Assembly (NCBI RefSeq): GCF_900187265.1
Contig: NZ_LT906450.1
Span: 3,897,444 to 3,961,443, forward strand
Reading direction: 5' to 3'
Origin: Rhodococcus rhodochrous
GTDB taxonomy: Bacteria; Actinomycetota; Actinomycetes; Mycobacteriales; Mycobacteriaceae
DNA: 64,000 bases
A program made the position numbers and the translations under genes. The notes below the pieces were generated by a model, which worked only from the letters and a program-made list of their open reading frames with translations, did not search any database and was not told where the DNA came from. Below are positions 39,314-47,749 of the stretch, one piece after another; positions within the stretch are counted from its first letter, which is position 1, and every line of letters begins with the position of its first letter.

Positions 39314-40384
39314 CTACTTCGGGGCCTGCTCGTATCCCTCTCCGGTGTAGGCGGGAATGATCTGGGTGTCGTCGTCGGCGTATCCACGGGAGGTCTGGGG
39401 CGCGCCGGTGTGATCGAGCGACTCGAGGATGGCGCTCTGGGCGGCCGGGGGCAGAGTATGCAGGATCGACCGCACCCGCTCCTGCCGACGCGCCACCGCC
39501 TGCCGCTCCGGCATCCCCGGAGTCGCCTGCATCTGCGGCACGATCCCCTCGACATCCTCCACACCACCGGCATGATGACCCGCATCGACGAGCGCCTGCT
39601 CGTGCGCCATCGTCGCCTCGTCCTTCTCCTCCGACATCCCGATCGGACCGATCATCGTGCCGTTGAGGAACTGCTTGACCACCGGCTCGTCCGAAGTCAG
39701 CAACACTTCGCGCGGACCGAACATCACCAACTGCCGACGGAACAACATGCCGATGTTGTCCGGCACCGTGCGCGCCAGATTGATGTTGTGCGACACGATC
39801 AGGATCGTCGCATCGATCTCCGCGTTGATGTCGATCAACGTCTGCGAAATGTAGGTGGTGCGCACCGGATCGAGACCCGAATCCGGCTCGTCCACCAGAA
39901 TGATCTCCGGATCGAGCACCAACGCCCGCGCCAGGCCGGCGCGCTTGCGCATACCCCCGGAGATCTCACCGGGCAGCTTGTCCTCGGCGCCGAGCAGACC
40001 GACGAGCTCGAGCTTGCTCATCACGATCTGCCGGATCTCCGACTCGGACTTCTTGGTGTGCTCGCGCAGCGGGAAGGCGACATTGTCGTAGAGGTTCATC
40101 GATCCGAACAACGCACCGTCCTGGAACAGCACCCCGAACAGCTTGCGGATCTCGTAGAGCTCCTTGCTCGAGCACTGCAGGATGTCGGTGCCGTCGATGA
40201 CGATCGAGCCCTCCTCCGGGCGCAGCAGACCGATCAGCGACTTGAGGAACACCGACTTACCGGTACCCGACGGACCGAGCAACGCACTGACCTCGCCGGC
40301 TGGCAGCGTCAACGTCACGTCCTGCCAGATACGTTGCGAGCCGAAGGACTTGGTCAGCCCCTCGACGGAAACCTCGACTCCCAC
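39314..40384 (-). CDS. mkl: Mce ABC transporter ATPase Mkl (MceG)
   Basis: A 356-residue ABC ATPase that powers Mce import. Walker A GPSGTGKS is at 37-44; the signature ISGGMRKRAGLARAL and Walker B ILVDEPDSGLDP follow. A C-terminal extension of about 100 residues (MSEEKDEATMAHEQALVDAG onward) is typical of actinobacterial Mkl. The GTG at 40384 has GGAGG five bases upstream, which decides the start; the frame is open to 40477. In M. tuberculosis the homologue Rv0655 sits alone at this position between rplL and rpoB and serves several distant mce operons. Here it heads a complete mce operon. Confidence 0.95.
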   Translation of the reverse strand: MGVEVSVEGLTKSFGSQRIWQDVTLTLPAGEVSALLGPSGTGKSVFLKSLIGLLRPEEGSIVIDGTDILQCSSKELYEIRKLFGVLFQDGALFGSMNLYDNVAFPLREHTKKSESEIRQIVMSKLELVGLLGAEDKLPGEISGGMRKRAGLARALVLDPEIILVDEPDSGLDPVRTTYISQTLIDINAEIDATILIVSHNINLARTVPDNIGMLFRRQLVMFGPREVLLTSDEPVVKQFLNGTMIGPIGMSEEKDEATMAHEQALVDAGHHAGGVEDVEGIVPQMQATPGMPERQAVARRQERVRSILHTLPPAAQSAILESLDHTGAPQTSRGYADDDTQIIPAYTGEGYEQAPK

Positions 40385-40432
40385 GATTACCTCCGCTGTC
40401 CGATACCGTCGCCCCCGTGTGGGTTGGGCCAC

Positions 40433-40482
40433 TCTATCGCATGGATAGTGGTACCTGTGACAAGCGATCCTACTCATGAGTA
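40433..40482. promoter_or_regulatory. palindromes in the mkl-mce promoter region
   Basis: TACTCATGAGTA (40471-40482) is a perfect 12-bp palindrome and CTATC-CATGC-GATAG (mkl strand, 40433-40447) is a 5-5-5 inverted repeat. They lie 49-98 bp upstream of the mkl start, where a repressor of the mce operon would be expected to bind. Confidence 0.4.
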
Positions 40483-40545
40483 AGGACCTCGTACAAGGGG
40501 GTCCGCATATCTCGACTTACGCCGTGACCTGCATGAACACCGTGC

Positions 40546-40570
40546 GGAATCGGATTCCTCCGATATCGGA
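40546..40570. promoter_or_regulatory. two abutting palindromes downstream of rplL
   Basis: GGAATC-G-GATTCC (40546-40558) is directly followed by TCCGATATCGGA (40559-40570); both are perfect and together make a 25-bp symmetric-looking block with repeated ATC/GAT half-sites. Function unknown; possible binding site upstream of mkl. Confidence 0.4.
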
Positions 40571-40604
40571 CATAACGCTCGCAATTCTCGTCCGAAAATG
40601 CAGA

Positions 40605-40643
40605 AGGGCCGTTTCCGCGAAATGAATTCGCGGAAACGGCCCT
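40605..40643 (-). terminator. strong terminator after rplL
   Basis: Perfect 17-bp arms (40605-40621 and 40627-40643) with a 5-nt loop, 57 nt after the rplL stop. A TTCTGCATTTT tract follows on the transcribed strand. This ends the rplJ-rplL transcript before the mce operon. Confidence 0.9.
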
Positions 40644-40699
40644 GTGCGGAACCGTCCCGGAGAGCGTCGGAACGCTCGACGGAAAGTTCGGAAACCGTC

Positions 40700-41086
40700 T
40701 TACTTGACGGTGACCTTGGCGCCGGCCTCTTCGAGCTTGGCCTTGGCAGCGTCGGCAGCGTCCTTGGCGACCTTCTCGAGGATCGGCTTCGGAGCACCCT
40801 CGACGAGGTCCTTGGCTTCCTTCAGGCCCAGGCCGGAGACGATCTCGCGAACGACCTTGATGACCTGGATCTTCTTCTCGCCGGCACCCTCGAGGATGAC
40901 GTCGAACTCGTCCTGCTCGGACTCGGCCTCGGCAGCAGCGGCCGGAGCACCGGCGGCAGCGACGGCAACCGGAGCAGCAGCGGTGACCTCGAAGGTCTCC
41001 TCGAATGCCTTAACGAACTCCGAGAGCTCGAGCAGGGTCAGTTCCTTGAACGCGTCGAGCAGCTCTTCGGTGGTGAGCTTCGCCAT
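40700..41086 (-). CDS. rplL: 50S ribosomal protein L7/L12
   Basis: A 128-residue protein: an N-terminal dimerisation domain ([20 protein letters not shown]), an Ala-rich hinge (about 34-55) and the C-terminal factor-binding domain ([21 protein letters not shown] ... [22 protein letters not shown]). Several dimers form the stalk that recruits translational GTPases. It is coupled with rplJ (123 bp upstream) and followed by a strong hairpin terminator. Confidence 0.99.
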   Translation of the reverse strand: MAKLTTEELLDAFKELTLLELSEFVKAFEETFEVTAAAPVAVAAAGAPAAAAEAESEQDEFDVILEGAGEKKIQVIKVVREIVSGLGLKEAKDLVEGAPKPILEKVAKDAADAAKAKLEEAGAKVTVK

Positions 41087-41209
41087 GGTGGCGGTCCTTC
41101 CTGATAAGTCCCATGTCGCTGATCCGCGACCGGATGGGATGGTGCGTGCCGGAGCACGCGTGGATGTATCTTTCGCGGTGATGCGGATTCGCGGTGATGC
41201 GGATCAGCG

Positions 41210-41737
41210 TCAGGCGGCTTCTTCGCCCGCCTTCTTCTCCTGCAGAGCGGCCGCGAGGCGGGCCACCTGAGAAGCAGGGGCGTTGAACAGGCCTGCGGCC
41301 TTTGCCAAGTTGCCCTTCATCGCGCCGGCAAGCTTGGCCAACAGCACCTCGCGGGACTCGAGGTCCGCGATCTGGTTGACCTGCTCCACGGACAGCGCAG
41401 CGCCGTCCATGTAGCCGCCCTTGATGACGAGAGCCTTGTTGTCCTTCGCGAAGTTCTTCAGAGCCTTCGCAGCGTCCACCGCTTCGCCCTTGACGAACGC
41501 GATGGCGGTCGGACCGACGAACAGGTCGTCGAGACCCTCGACGCCCGCCTCAGCGGCGGCACGCTTGACCAGGGTGTTCTTGGCGACGGAGTAGGTGGCA
41601 CCCTCTCCGAGAGCGCGACGCAGCTCGGTCAGACTTCCCACCGACAGACCACGGTATTCCGTGACCACGGCAGCGGTGGAGGTCTTGAACTGCTCGGTGA
41701 TCTCCGCAACTGCGGAAACCTTCTCGGGCTTTGCCAT
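41210..41737 (-). CDS. rplJ: 50S ribosomal protein L10
   Basis: A 175-residue protein starting [20 protein letters not shown], the base of the L7/L12 stalk. The frame is open to 41845, but the ATG at 41737 is the family start and has a strong GAGAGGAGG ribosome binding site. The leader upstream contains the paired hairpins expected for L10 autoregulation. The C-terminal [26 protein letters not shown] binds L12. Confidence 0.99.
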   Translation of the reverse strand: MAKPEKVSAVAEITEQFKTSTAAVVTEYRGLSVGSLTELRRALGEGATYSVAKNTLVKRAAAEAGVEGLDDLFVGPTAIAFVKGEAVDAAKALKNFAKDNKALVIKGGYMDGAALSVEQVNQIADLESREVLLAKLAGAMKGNLAKAAGLFNAPASQVARLAAALQEKKAGEEAA

Positions 41738-41760
41738 ACTTCGCCTCCTCTCAGTAACAG

Positions 41761-41852
41761 TCGTTTTCCCGGTGTCCCGAGTGGGACGCCCCACCGGACG
41801 ACCGCCGGGACCGGAAAACGACGAACGCCCCGGCGCAGGGCACACGGGGCGT
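41761..41852 (-). promoter_or_regulatory. L10 leader of rplJL
   Basis: Two hairpins precede rplJ: an upstream one with 7-bp arms (41825-41831 and 41846-41852) and a larger one closed by TCGTTTTCC and its complement (41761-41769 and 41813-41821). Their place and form match the leader at which L10 or L10-L12 binds its own mRNA to repress rplJ-rplL translation; the family is widespread in bacteria. Confidence 0.6.
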
Positions 41853-42041
41853 AAAAGGAGGAGGAACTCGAATGCACCCGAAAAGGCACATCGCGGCTCA
41901 CATCTCCCCTAACCTCGTCCTCCTGCGTGGGCCGCCGGACAACTCCGGACCTTCAACCGATCCGCACGCGGATTCGGTGACCAACGGTCTTGGGTAGAAC
42001 ATGATCGGGGTGAAGATCGGCGCACGCCGAACTACCCGACC

Positions 42042-42071
42042 ACTGTAGCGGACGACGTGCGCGAGATGCAA
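42042..42071 (-). promoter_or_regulatory. possible promoter of rplJL
   Basis: Reading leftward, TTGCAT (42071-42066), an 18-nt spacer and TACAGT (42047-42042). The -10 fits TANNNT but the -35 is only half-matching. It sits directly after the rplKA terminator and would give an L10 leader of roughly 300 nt. Confidence 0.4.
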
Positions 42072-42073
42072 AA

Positions 42074-42102
42074 CGGCCGGCACAGCGATGCTGTGCCGGC
42101 CG
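42074..42102 (-). terminator. intrinsic terminator after rplA
   Basis: Perfect 13-bp arms (42074-42086 and 42090-42102), a 3-nt loop and a TTTT run immediately after on the transcribed strand: a classical Rho-independent terminator 50 nt downstream of the rplA stop. Confidence 0.92.
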
Positions 42103-42152
42103 CTTCAGGCTGCAAACCCACTGCGTGCAGTGTGAATTACGTGCAGTGCGAT

Positions 42153-42866
42153 CTACTCCGCGGTCTCGAGGAGGTTGCGGGTGCGCTGCGGATCCACCGG
42201 GATGCCCGGGCCGGTGGTCGTAGCGATCGTGACCTTCTTGATGTAGCGGCCCTTCGCGCTGGACGGCTTGGCGCGGAGCACCTCGTCCAGAGCAGCAGCG
42301 TAGTTCTCGACCAGCTTGGTCTCGTCGAACGAGGCCTTGCCGATCACGAAGTGCAGGTTGGCGTTCTTGTCGACGCGGAAGCTGATCTTGCCACCCTTGA
42401 TGTCGGTGACGGCCTTCGCGACATCCGGCGTGACCGTACCCGTCTTCGGGTTCGGCATCAGACCACGGGGACCGAGGACGCGGGCGATACGACCGACCTT
42501 CGCCATCTGGTCGGGGGTCGCGATCGCGGCGTCGAAGTCCAGCCAGCCGCCCTGGATGCGCTCGATCAGATCCTCGGCGCCCACGACGTCGGCACCTGCG
42601 GCCTCGGCCTCGGCAGCCTTCTCGCCCACCGCGAAGACGATGACGCGAGCGGTCTTACCCGTGCCGTGCGGCAGGTTGACCGTGCCACGCACCATCTGGT
42701 CCGCCTTGCGGGGATCCACACCGAGTCGCATGGCGACCTCGACGGTGGCGTCGTAGTTCTTCGAGGTGGTCTCCTTCGCGAGCTTCACAGCTGCGAGGGG
42801 GCTGTACAGGTTGTCCGAGTCGATCTTCTCGGCCGCGGCGAGGTATGCCTTGCTGCGCTTTGCCAT
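42153..42866 (-). CDS. rplA: 50S ribosomal protein L1
   Basis: A 237-residue protein starting [23 protein letters not shown], with the two-domain L1 fold and the conserved [17 protein letters not shown] loop. L1 forms the mobile stalk near the E site and in many bacteria represses its own operon. It follows rplK by 115 bp and is followed by an intrinsic terminator. Confidence 0.99.
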   Translation of the reverse strand: MAKRSKAYLAAAEKIDSDNLYSPLAAVKLAKETTSKNYDATVEVAMRLGVDPRKADQMVRGTVNLPHGTGKTARVIVFAVGEKAAEAEAAGADVVGAEDLIERIQGGWLDFDAAIATPDQMAKVGRIARVLGPRGLMPNPKTGTVTPDVAKAVTDIKGGKISFRVDKNANLHFVIGKASFDETKLVENYAAALDEVLRAKPSSAKGRYIKKVTIATTTGPGIPVDPQRTRNLLETAE

Positions 42867-42981
42867 GTTCTTTCCTAACTTCTCACCGGCAGGTGAATGG
42901 TTCGGGCGTGGTAGCGGGCCTGGCCGGCCCTCCCACGAGTGCTACTGCAGGCCGGGGACTGCTCCCCGGAACAGTGAGGGC

Positions 42982-43416
42982 TCAGCCCTCGACCGTGATG
43001 CCCATCGACCGAGCGGTGCCGGCGATGATCTTCGCGGCAGCCTCGATGTCGTTGGCATTCAGGTCTTCCTGCTTGGTCTTGGCGATCTCGCGCACCTGAT
43101 CCATGGTCACCTTGGCGACCTTGGTCTTGTGCGGCTCGCCGGAGCCCTTCTGCACGCCTGCGGCCTTGAGCAGGAGCTTTGCGGCCGGCGGGGTCTTCAG
43201 CTTGAAGTCGAACGAGCGGTCCTCGTAGACCGTGATCTCGACCGGCACGACGTTGCCACGCTGCGACTCGGTCGCGGCGTTGTACGCCTTGCAGAACTCC
43301 ATGATGTTGACGCCGTGCTGACCCAGCGCGGGGCCGACCGGCGGAGCCGGGTTGGCCTGGCCGGCCTGGATCTGGAGCTTGATGAGCCCGGCGATCTTCT
43401 TCTTCTTGGGGGGCAT
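42982..43416 (-). CDS. rplK: 50S ribosomal protein L11
   Basis: A 144-residue protein starting [21 protein letters not shown]. The Pro-rich N-terminal switch ([20 protein letters not shown]) that binds thiostrepton with 23S rRNA, and the C-terminal rRNA-binding domain ([20 protein letters not shown]), are intact. It follows nusG by 95 bp in the usual secE-nusG-rplK-rplA order. A small perfect hairpin (42952-42969) lies just after its stop. Confidence 0.99.
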
Positions 43417-43511
43417 CTCTATTCCTAGTTTCTTGCTCGGTGTGGTTCTTGCGTACTGCTACTGCAAGCTTGTGCGCGCCGGATGCCGGCGCCGTCGGGT
43501 CCCGGGGACCG

Positions 43512-44369
<858 letters not shown>

Positions 44370-44398
44370 TCACATTTTTCGTCTCGCGCGGACAGGCG

Positions 44399-44824
44399 CT
44401 AACCGAACAACCAGCTGACGCCCTGTACGAACGCCAGATCCAATCCGAAGATGAACGCCGTCATGACGGTCACGAACGCAAGGACCACGAGTGTGTAGGT
44501 GGTCAACTGCTTGCGGTTGGGCCAGATCACCTTGCGGAGCTCGGCGACGACCTCACGGAAGAAGCGCACGAGTCGCTTGAAGATGTTCTCGGACTTCGCG
44601 GCGGGACGATCGCTCACGGCCGTGGCCGAACGCGACGTCTTCTTCATGGACACCGCGCTCGTCGTGGAAGCCGAGGAACCGGCTGCACCACGACGGGTGG
44701 CCCGCTTGCCGGTCGGCCGAGCAGCCGCGGAGGAACCGTCGGGGGTCGCGCCGGTAGCCGTTTCAGCGTCGCCGGGGATGTTCCCTGCGGTGCCGCTGTG
44801 GCGCTGACCGCGCTCCTCGCTCAC
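44399..44824 (-). CDS. secE: preprotein translocase subunit SecE
   Basis: A 141-residue protein from the GTG at 44824. The N-terminal two thirds are a hydrophilic, Ala/Ser/Thr-rich extension; the conserved SecE core is at the end: ENIFKRLVRFFREVVAELRKVIWPNRKQL, then one membrane helix (TYTLVVLAFVTVMTAFIFGLDL). SecE clamps SecY in the plasma membrane. The frame reaches 44989 but would cross the tRNA-Trp gene, so the GTG is the sensible start. 32 bp after tRNA-Trp. Confidence 0.95.
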   Translation of the reverse strand: MSEERGQRHSGTAGNIPGDAETATGATPDGSSAAARPTGKRATRRGAAGSSASTTSAVSMKKTSRSATAVSDRPAAKSENIFKRLVRFFREVVAELRKVIWPNRKQLTTYTLVVLAFVTVMTAFIFGLDLAFVQGVSWLFG

Positions 44825-44856
44825 ATCGTTCCTCTCGGTCGCTGGCAGTCCGGGGG

Positions 44857-44929
<73 letters not shown>

Positions 44930-45108
44930 CTGGTCGGACATCCACACTCGTACGAAGCGAGTGTCCGGAACCGACCCATCTGCGACCACATGACACGCGC
45001 GCTACCCCGTCGGGCCGTTACGGCCTTCGTAGAGCAGCGCGCTGCTATGCGATCCCAGAAGCCTAAGTGTACTGCATTGCCCCGGGACAAACCCAATCCG
45101 CTCGGCCG

Positions 45109-45534
45109 TCAGGCCAAACGGACCGTTGCCGTGGCCCGACCGAAGATCTTGCGACCGTCGGACTTCGCCACGATAGCGACCACTGCTGTCTTGCTCTCCG
45201 CGTCCACCGACTTGATCTTGCCTGTGAACTCGATCTCGGCGGCCTTGTCGGCCTCCACATATACCGGACTGGTGAACCGAACGTTGTATTCGGTCACCGC
45301 GCCGGGGTCTCCCAGCCACTCCGTGACGAAGCCGGCCGCGATGCCCATCGAGAGCATGCCGTGCCCGACGACGTCGCGCAAGCCGGCCAGTTCGGCCACC
45401 TTGTCGCTCCAGTGGATCGGGTTGGGATCGCCCGACACACCTGCATAGTTGACCAGATTTCCGCGCGTGAGCGTGACGACCTTCGACGGAAGCTCGTCCC
45501 CTACCGCGACATCCGCGAAACTACGGAGTGTCAC
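45109..45534 (-). CDS. hadB: (3R)-hydroxyacyl-ACP dehydratase subunit HadB
   Basis: A 141-residue MaoC-like hotdog protein, the catalytic half of the FAS-II dehydratase. The hydratase dyad is exactly where mycobacterial HadB has it: Asp36 and His41 in GDPNPIHWSD. With HadA it removes water from 3-hydroxyacyl-ACP during meromycolate elongation in the cytosol. GTG start at 45534, overlapping the hadA end by 14 bases. There is no hadC after it: the next gene is tRNA-Trp, 179 bp on. Confidence 0.93.
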   Translation of the reverse strand: MTLRSFADVAVGDELPSKVVTLTRGNLVNYAGVSGDPNPIHWSDKVAELAGLRDVVGHGMLSMGIAAGFVTEWLGDPGAVTEYNVRFTSPVYVEADKAAEIEFTGKIKSVDAESKTAVVAIVAKSDGRKIFGRATATVRLA

Positions 45535-46096
45535 TGTGCATCACCACATCCTTGACCGCGTGCGCGATGTTGTCGTCGACCTCGCCACCGGAACGGGCGA
45601 CGAGCGTCGTCCAGGACGTGAGCACGAGATTGTCGTACTGATCGGTGATCACGTTCTTGGTGGTGATGATGTCGCTGCCGGCAGCCTGACGGAAATCGTC
45701 GAGGTAGACGTCGCAGAACAGCCTGTCGCCGGCCTGGATCGGGCGATGGTAGACCATCCGCTGGTCGGTCTGCATGATCTGGCTCAGGTCGTATCCGGTG
45801 ACGACCTCTTCGAACAGCTTGCGCTGCGCGATCATGCCGACGATCGAGACGAAGGTCAGCGGCGCGATCACTCCGTCGTACCCCAGCCCGCGGGCTGCGT
45901 CGTCGTCGTGATGCGCCGGATGCGAATCGCGCACGGCACGGGCGTACTCGCGGATCTTCTCGCGACCCACCTCGTAGTAGTCGTCCACCCGGTAGTGGTG
46001 GCCGACCATGGACTTGGCGTGCGCGGCGGCATCGAACGGGATCCCGGCCTGTTCGGTCGCGTCCACCGATTCCTGGTTCTCGAGTACGTTCGTCAT
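45521..46096 (-). CDS. hadA: (3R)-hydroxyacyl-ACP dehydratase subunit HadA
   Basis: A 191-residue hotdog protein of the HadA type (GHHYRVDDYYEVGREKIREYA, APLTFVSIVGM, DRLFCDVYLDD). HadA lacks its own catalytic dyad and shapes the substrate channel of HadB. It carries about 28 extra N-terminal residues compared with mycobacterial HadA (158). The ATG at 46096 has GGAGG eight bases upstream and is preferred over the open frame to 46135. Between rpmG and hadB, as in mycobacteria. Confidence 0.92.
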   Translation of the reverse strand: MTNVLENQESVDATEQAGIPFDAAAHAKSMVGHHYRVDDYYEVGREKIREYARAVRDSHPAHHDDDAARGLGYDGVIAPLTFVSIVGMIAQRKLFEEVVTGYDLSQIMQTDQRMVYHRPIQAGDRLFCDVYLDDFRQAAGSDIITTKNVITDQYDNLVLTSWTTLVARSGGEVDDNIAHAVKDVVMHSDTP

Positions 46097-46180
46097 ACGC
46101 AAAACCTCCGCAATTCCGACGACGCCAACTGGCACGGTCGGTATTGCGGAGACCTTACGCGTCGACGTCGTTCCGACCGG

Positions 46181-46348
46181 CTACTTGGACTCGCGGTGCG
46201 ACTGGTGCGTACCGCAGTTCGGGCAGAACTTCTTCAGTTCGAGCCGGTCGGGGTCGTTGCGACGGTTCTTCTTGGTGATGTAGTTGCGGTGCTTGCACAC
46301 CTCGCAGGCCAAGGTGATCTTCGGCCGAACGTCAGTAGAGGAGGCCAC
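46181..46348 (-). CDS. rpmG: 50S ribosomal protein L33 (zinc-binding type)
   Basis: A 55-residue protein translated by hand from the GTG at 46348: it begins [19 protein letters not shown] and ends [14 protein letters not shown]. The two Cys pairs (CEVC and CPNC) bind zinc, so this is the C+ form of L33. Order tRNA-Met, rpmG, hadA, hadB is as in M. tuberculosis. Mycobacteria and rhodococci often carry a second, zinc-free copy made under zinc limitation; none is in this window. Confidence 0.95.
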   Translation of the reverse strand: MASSTDVRPKITLACEVCKHRNYITKKNRRNDPDRLELKKFCPNCGTHQSHRESK

Positions 46349-46410
46349 GGGATGCCTTCTTTCGCGTCAATCCGATCAGTATCGATCAGGGTGGATCAAT
46401 GAACTTTTGG

Positions 46411-46483
46411 TAGCGGTGACCGGACTTGAACCGGCGACGCAACGATTATGAGTCGTTTGCTCTACCAACTGAGCTACACCGCC
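46411..46483 (-). tRNA. metT: tRNA-Met (anticodon CAT)
   Basis: 73 nt. Acceptor GGCGGTG pairs with CACCGCT (one G-T pair), D-stem AGCTC, anticodon loop CTCATAA with CAT, T-arm GGTTCAAGTCC, discriminator A. The first pair and the anticodon stem lacking three G-C pairs mark the elongator rather than the initiator tRNA. Confidence 0.96.
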
Positions 46484-46526
46484 TCGGTGCCGAGTGTCGC
46501 TACGAAGGCGGCACCTCAATCCAGCG

Positions 46527-46599
46527 AGCCCCCTGACGGAATCGAACCGTCGACCTTTTCCTTACCATGGAAACGCTCTGCCGACTGAGCTAAGGGGGC
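46527..46599 (-). tRNA. thrT: tRNA-Thr (anticodon GGT)
   Basis: 73 nt. Acceptor GCCCCCT/AGGGGGC, D-stem AGCTC, anticodon stem TTTCC/GGAAA with loop ATGGTAA and anticodon GGT, T-arm GGTTCGATTCC, discriminator T. 43 bp upstream of tRNA-Met on the same strand. Confidence 0.96.
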
Positions 46600-46638
46600 G
46601 TGGCCTCCGGAGCATCTCTGCTCGCTGCGGCCTCCAAA

Positions 46639-46666
46639 AGATTACACACACTCGGTCCTGGTGCAA
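46639..46666 (-). promoter_or_regulatory. possible promoter of thrT-metT-rpmG-hadAB
   Basis: Reading leftward, TTGCAC (46666-46661), a 16-nt spacer and TAATCT (46644-46639), 40 bp upstream of the tRNA-Thr 5' end. The -10 is good and the -35 half-matching. Confidence 0.5.
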
Positions 46667-46840
46667 AATCCGCTGGTAGAGGCCCATAAACGGCGCTCCT
46701 CCCCGAGCTCTGTGCACCCGCACGCACCCGTGCCCACACGTACGCGCGCGGAGGGCCGGCGGTGGGTACAGGGCGCAGGACGGAACGGCACCGCGTGCCG
46801 AGCCGGCCTGAACCTCGGGAGAGTCCCGGGAGAGCAGGAC

Positions 46841-46927
46841 CCACACTCCCGGACCACACTCCCGGACCACACTCCAGGGCCTGCGCTACAAGGACCTGCA
46901 CTACAGAGAACCCGCACTACAGAGACC
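46841..46927. repeat. two adjacent short tandem repeat arrays
   Basis: Three 13-nt units of CCACACTCCCGGA (46841-46853, 46854-46866, a diverged third from 46867), followed by three 15-16-nt units with the core GCACTACAGAGA (46881-46895, 46896-46911, 46912-46927). Noncoding, downstream of tRNA-Tyr and its terminator. Confidence 0.85.
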
Positions 46928-46937
46928 CCGGAATGCA

Positions 46938-46971
46938 GAACGGCCCCGGTTCCGAAGAACCGGGGCCGTTC
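46938..46971 (-). terminator. terminator after tRNA-Tyr
   Basis: Perfect 15-bp arms (46938-46952 and 46957-46971) with a TTCG tetraloop on the transcribed strand, starting 4 nt after the tRNA-Tyr 3' end. Confidence 0.85.
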
Positions 46972-46974
46972 CGG

Positions 46975-47057
46975 TGGCAGGTGTAGGATTCGAACCTACG
47001 TAGGCGTAAGCCGACGGATTTACAGTCCGCTCCCATTGGCCGCTCGGGCAACCTGCC
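46975..47057 (-). tRNA. tyrT: tRNA-Tyr (anticodon GTA)
   Basis: 83 nt with a long variable arm (class II). Acceptor GGCAGGT/ACCTGCC, anticodon loop CTGTAAA with GTA, variable stem-loop around GTCGGCTTACGCC, T-arm GGTTCGAATCC, discriminator A. Confidence 0.96.
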
Positions 47058-47206
47058 GGGTGCGATCGGGACCGCGTCCTCGATGCGTTTGGAAGAATAC
47101 AACGCATACCCCCCCGAAACGCAAACCGAGTGGTCACAGCCCCGCGCGACCCGATAGCGTCGGGTGGACAGAACCCTTACAGACCGACCCGGAAGTGGAG
47201 TGAGAC

Positions 47207-47698
47207 GTGGCTGATTCGTCGTTCGATGTGGTGAGCAAGGTCGACCGCCAGGAAGTGGACAACGCGCTGAACCAGGCGGCGAAGGAGATCGCCAACCGCT
47301 TCGATTTCCGGAACACCGGGGCGCACATCGAGTGGTCGGGTGACGAGGCCATCACGATCTCGGCCGAGACCGAGGACCGCGCACTCGCCGCGCTGGAGGT
47401 CTTCAAGGAGAAGCTGATCCGCCGAGACCTCTCGCTGAAGTCCTTCGACGCCGGCGAGCCGACGCAGTCCGGCAAGGTCTACAAGATCACCGGAACCCTG
47501 GTTCAGGGCATCAGCCAGGAGAACGCCAAGAAGATCTCCAAGCTCATCCGTGACGAGGGCCCCAAGGGCGTCAAGGCGCAGATCCAGGGCGAGGAGCTGC
47601 GCGTGACCAGCAAGAAGCGCGACGACCTGCAGGCCGTCATCTCGCTGCTCAAGAATGCCGACCTCGACATCGCCCTGCAGTTCGTCAACTACCGCTAG
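47207..47698 (+). CDS. yajQ: YajQ family (UPF0234) nucleotide-binding protein
   Basis: A 163-residue protein starting [21 protein letters not shown], with the two ferredoxin-like domains of UPF0234 ([45 protein letters not shown]). Relatives bind cyclic di-GMP in some bacteria and single nucleotides or RNA in others; the role here is open. The GTG at 47207 follows a GGAGTGAGAC ribosome binding site. Mycobacterial homologue Rv0566c lies in the same neighbourhood as htpX. Confidence 0.92.
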   Translation: MADSSFDVVSKVDRQEVDNALNQAAKEIANRFDFRNTGAHIEWSGDEAITISAETEDRALAALEVFKEKLIRRDLSLKSFDAGEPTQSGKVYKITGTLVQGISQENAKKISKLIRDEGPKGVKAQIQGEELRVTSKKRDDLQAVISLLKNADLDIALQFVNYR

Positions 47699-47733
47699 TT
47701 CGTCGAGCACCGCCGGTTCGTCGAGCACCGCCG
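47680..47733 (+). repeat. 18-nt tandem repeat derived from the yajQ 3' end
   Basis: Two perfect 18-nt units (47698-47715 and 47716-47733) directly follow, and resemble at 13 of 18 positions, the last 18 nt of yajQ including its stop codon. Confidence 0.85.
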
Positions 47734-47749
47734 ACGAAACCTCTCCCCT

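Larger units (their letters stand above)
40385..40699. other. 315-bp noncoding region between rplL and mkl
   Basis: No gene is seen. From right to left it holds the rplL terminator (40605-40643), two abutting palindromes (40546-40570), a 12-bp palindrome (40471-40482) and an inverted repeat CTATC-CATGC-GATAG on the mkl strand (40433-40447). A TTGTCA at 40464-40459 could be the -35 of the mkl promoter, but no well-spaced -10 is evident. Confidence 0.6.
41738..42152. other. 415-bp noncoding region between rplA and rplJ
   Basis: No gene is seen. From right to left: the rplKA terminator (42074-42102), a likely rplJ promoter (42042-42071), an unstructured stretch, and the L10 leader with two hairpins (41761-41852). 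Confidence 0.7.
46600..46974. other. 375-bp noncoding region between tRNA-Thr and tRNA-Tyr
   Basis: No gene is supported here; open frames on both strands look like shadows. It contains the probable promoter of the thrT-metT-rpmG-hadAB transcript (46639-46666), two short tandem repeat arrays (46841-46927) and the tRNA-Tyr terminator (46938-46971). Confidence 0.7.

Noticed and set aside
46590-46917. Open frames of 73-103 codons between tRNA-Thr and tRNA-Tyr
   Set aside because: They overlap a tRNA gene or the repeat arrays, have no ribosome binding site and contain repeated Gly/Cys/Pro-rich sequence with no homologue that I recognise.
46841-46927. Possible CRISPR array
   Set aside because: Units are 13-16 nt, directly adjacent, with no spacers and no cas genes in the window.
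46411-47057. Integrative element at the tRNA cluster
   Set aside because: No integrase, transposase or duplicated tRNA 3' end is present, and the gene order continues as in mycobacteria on both sides.
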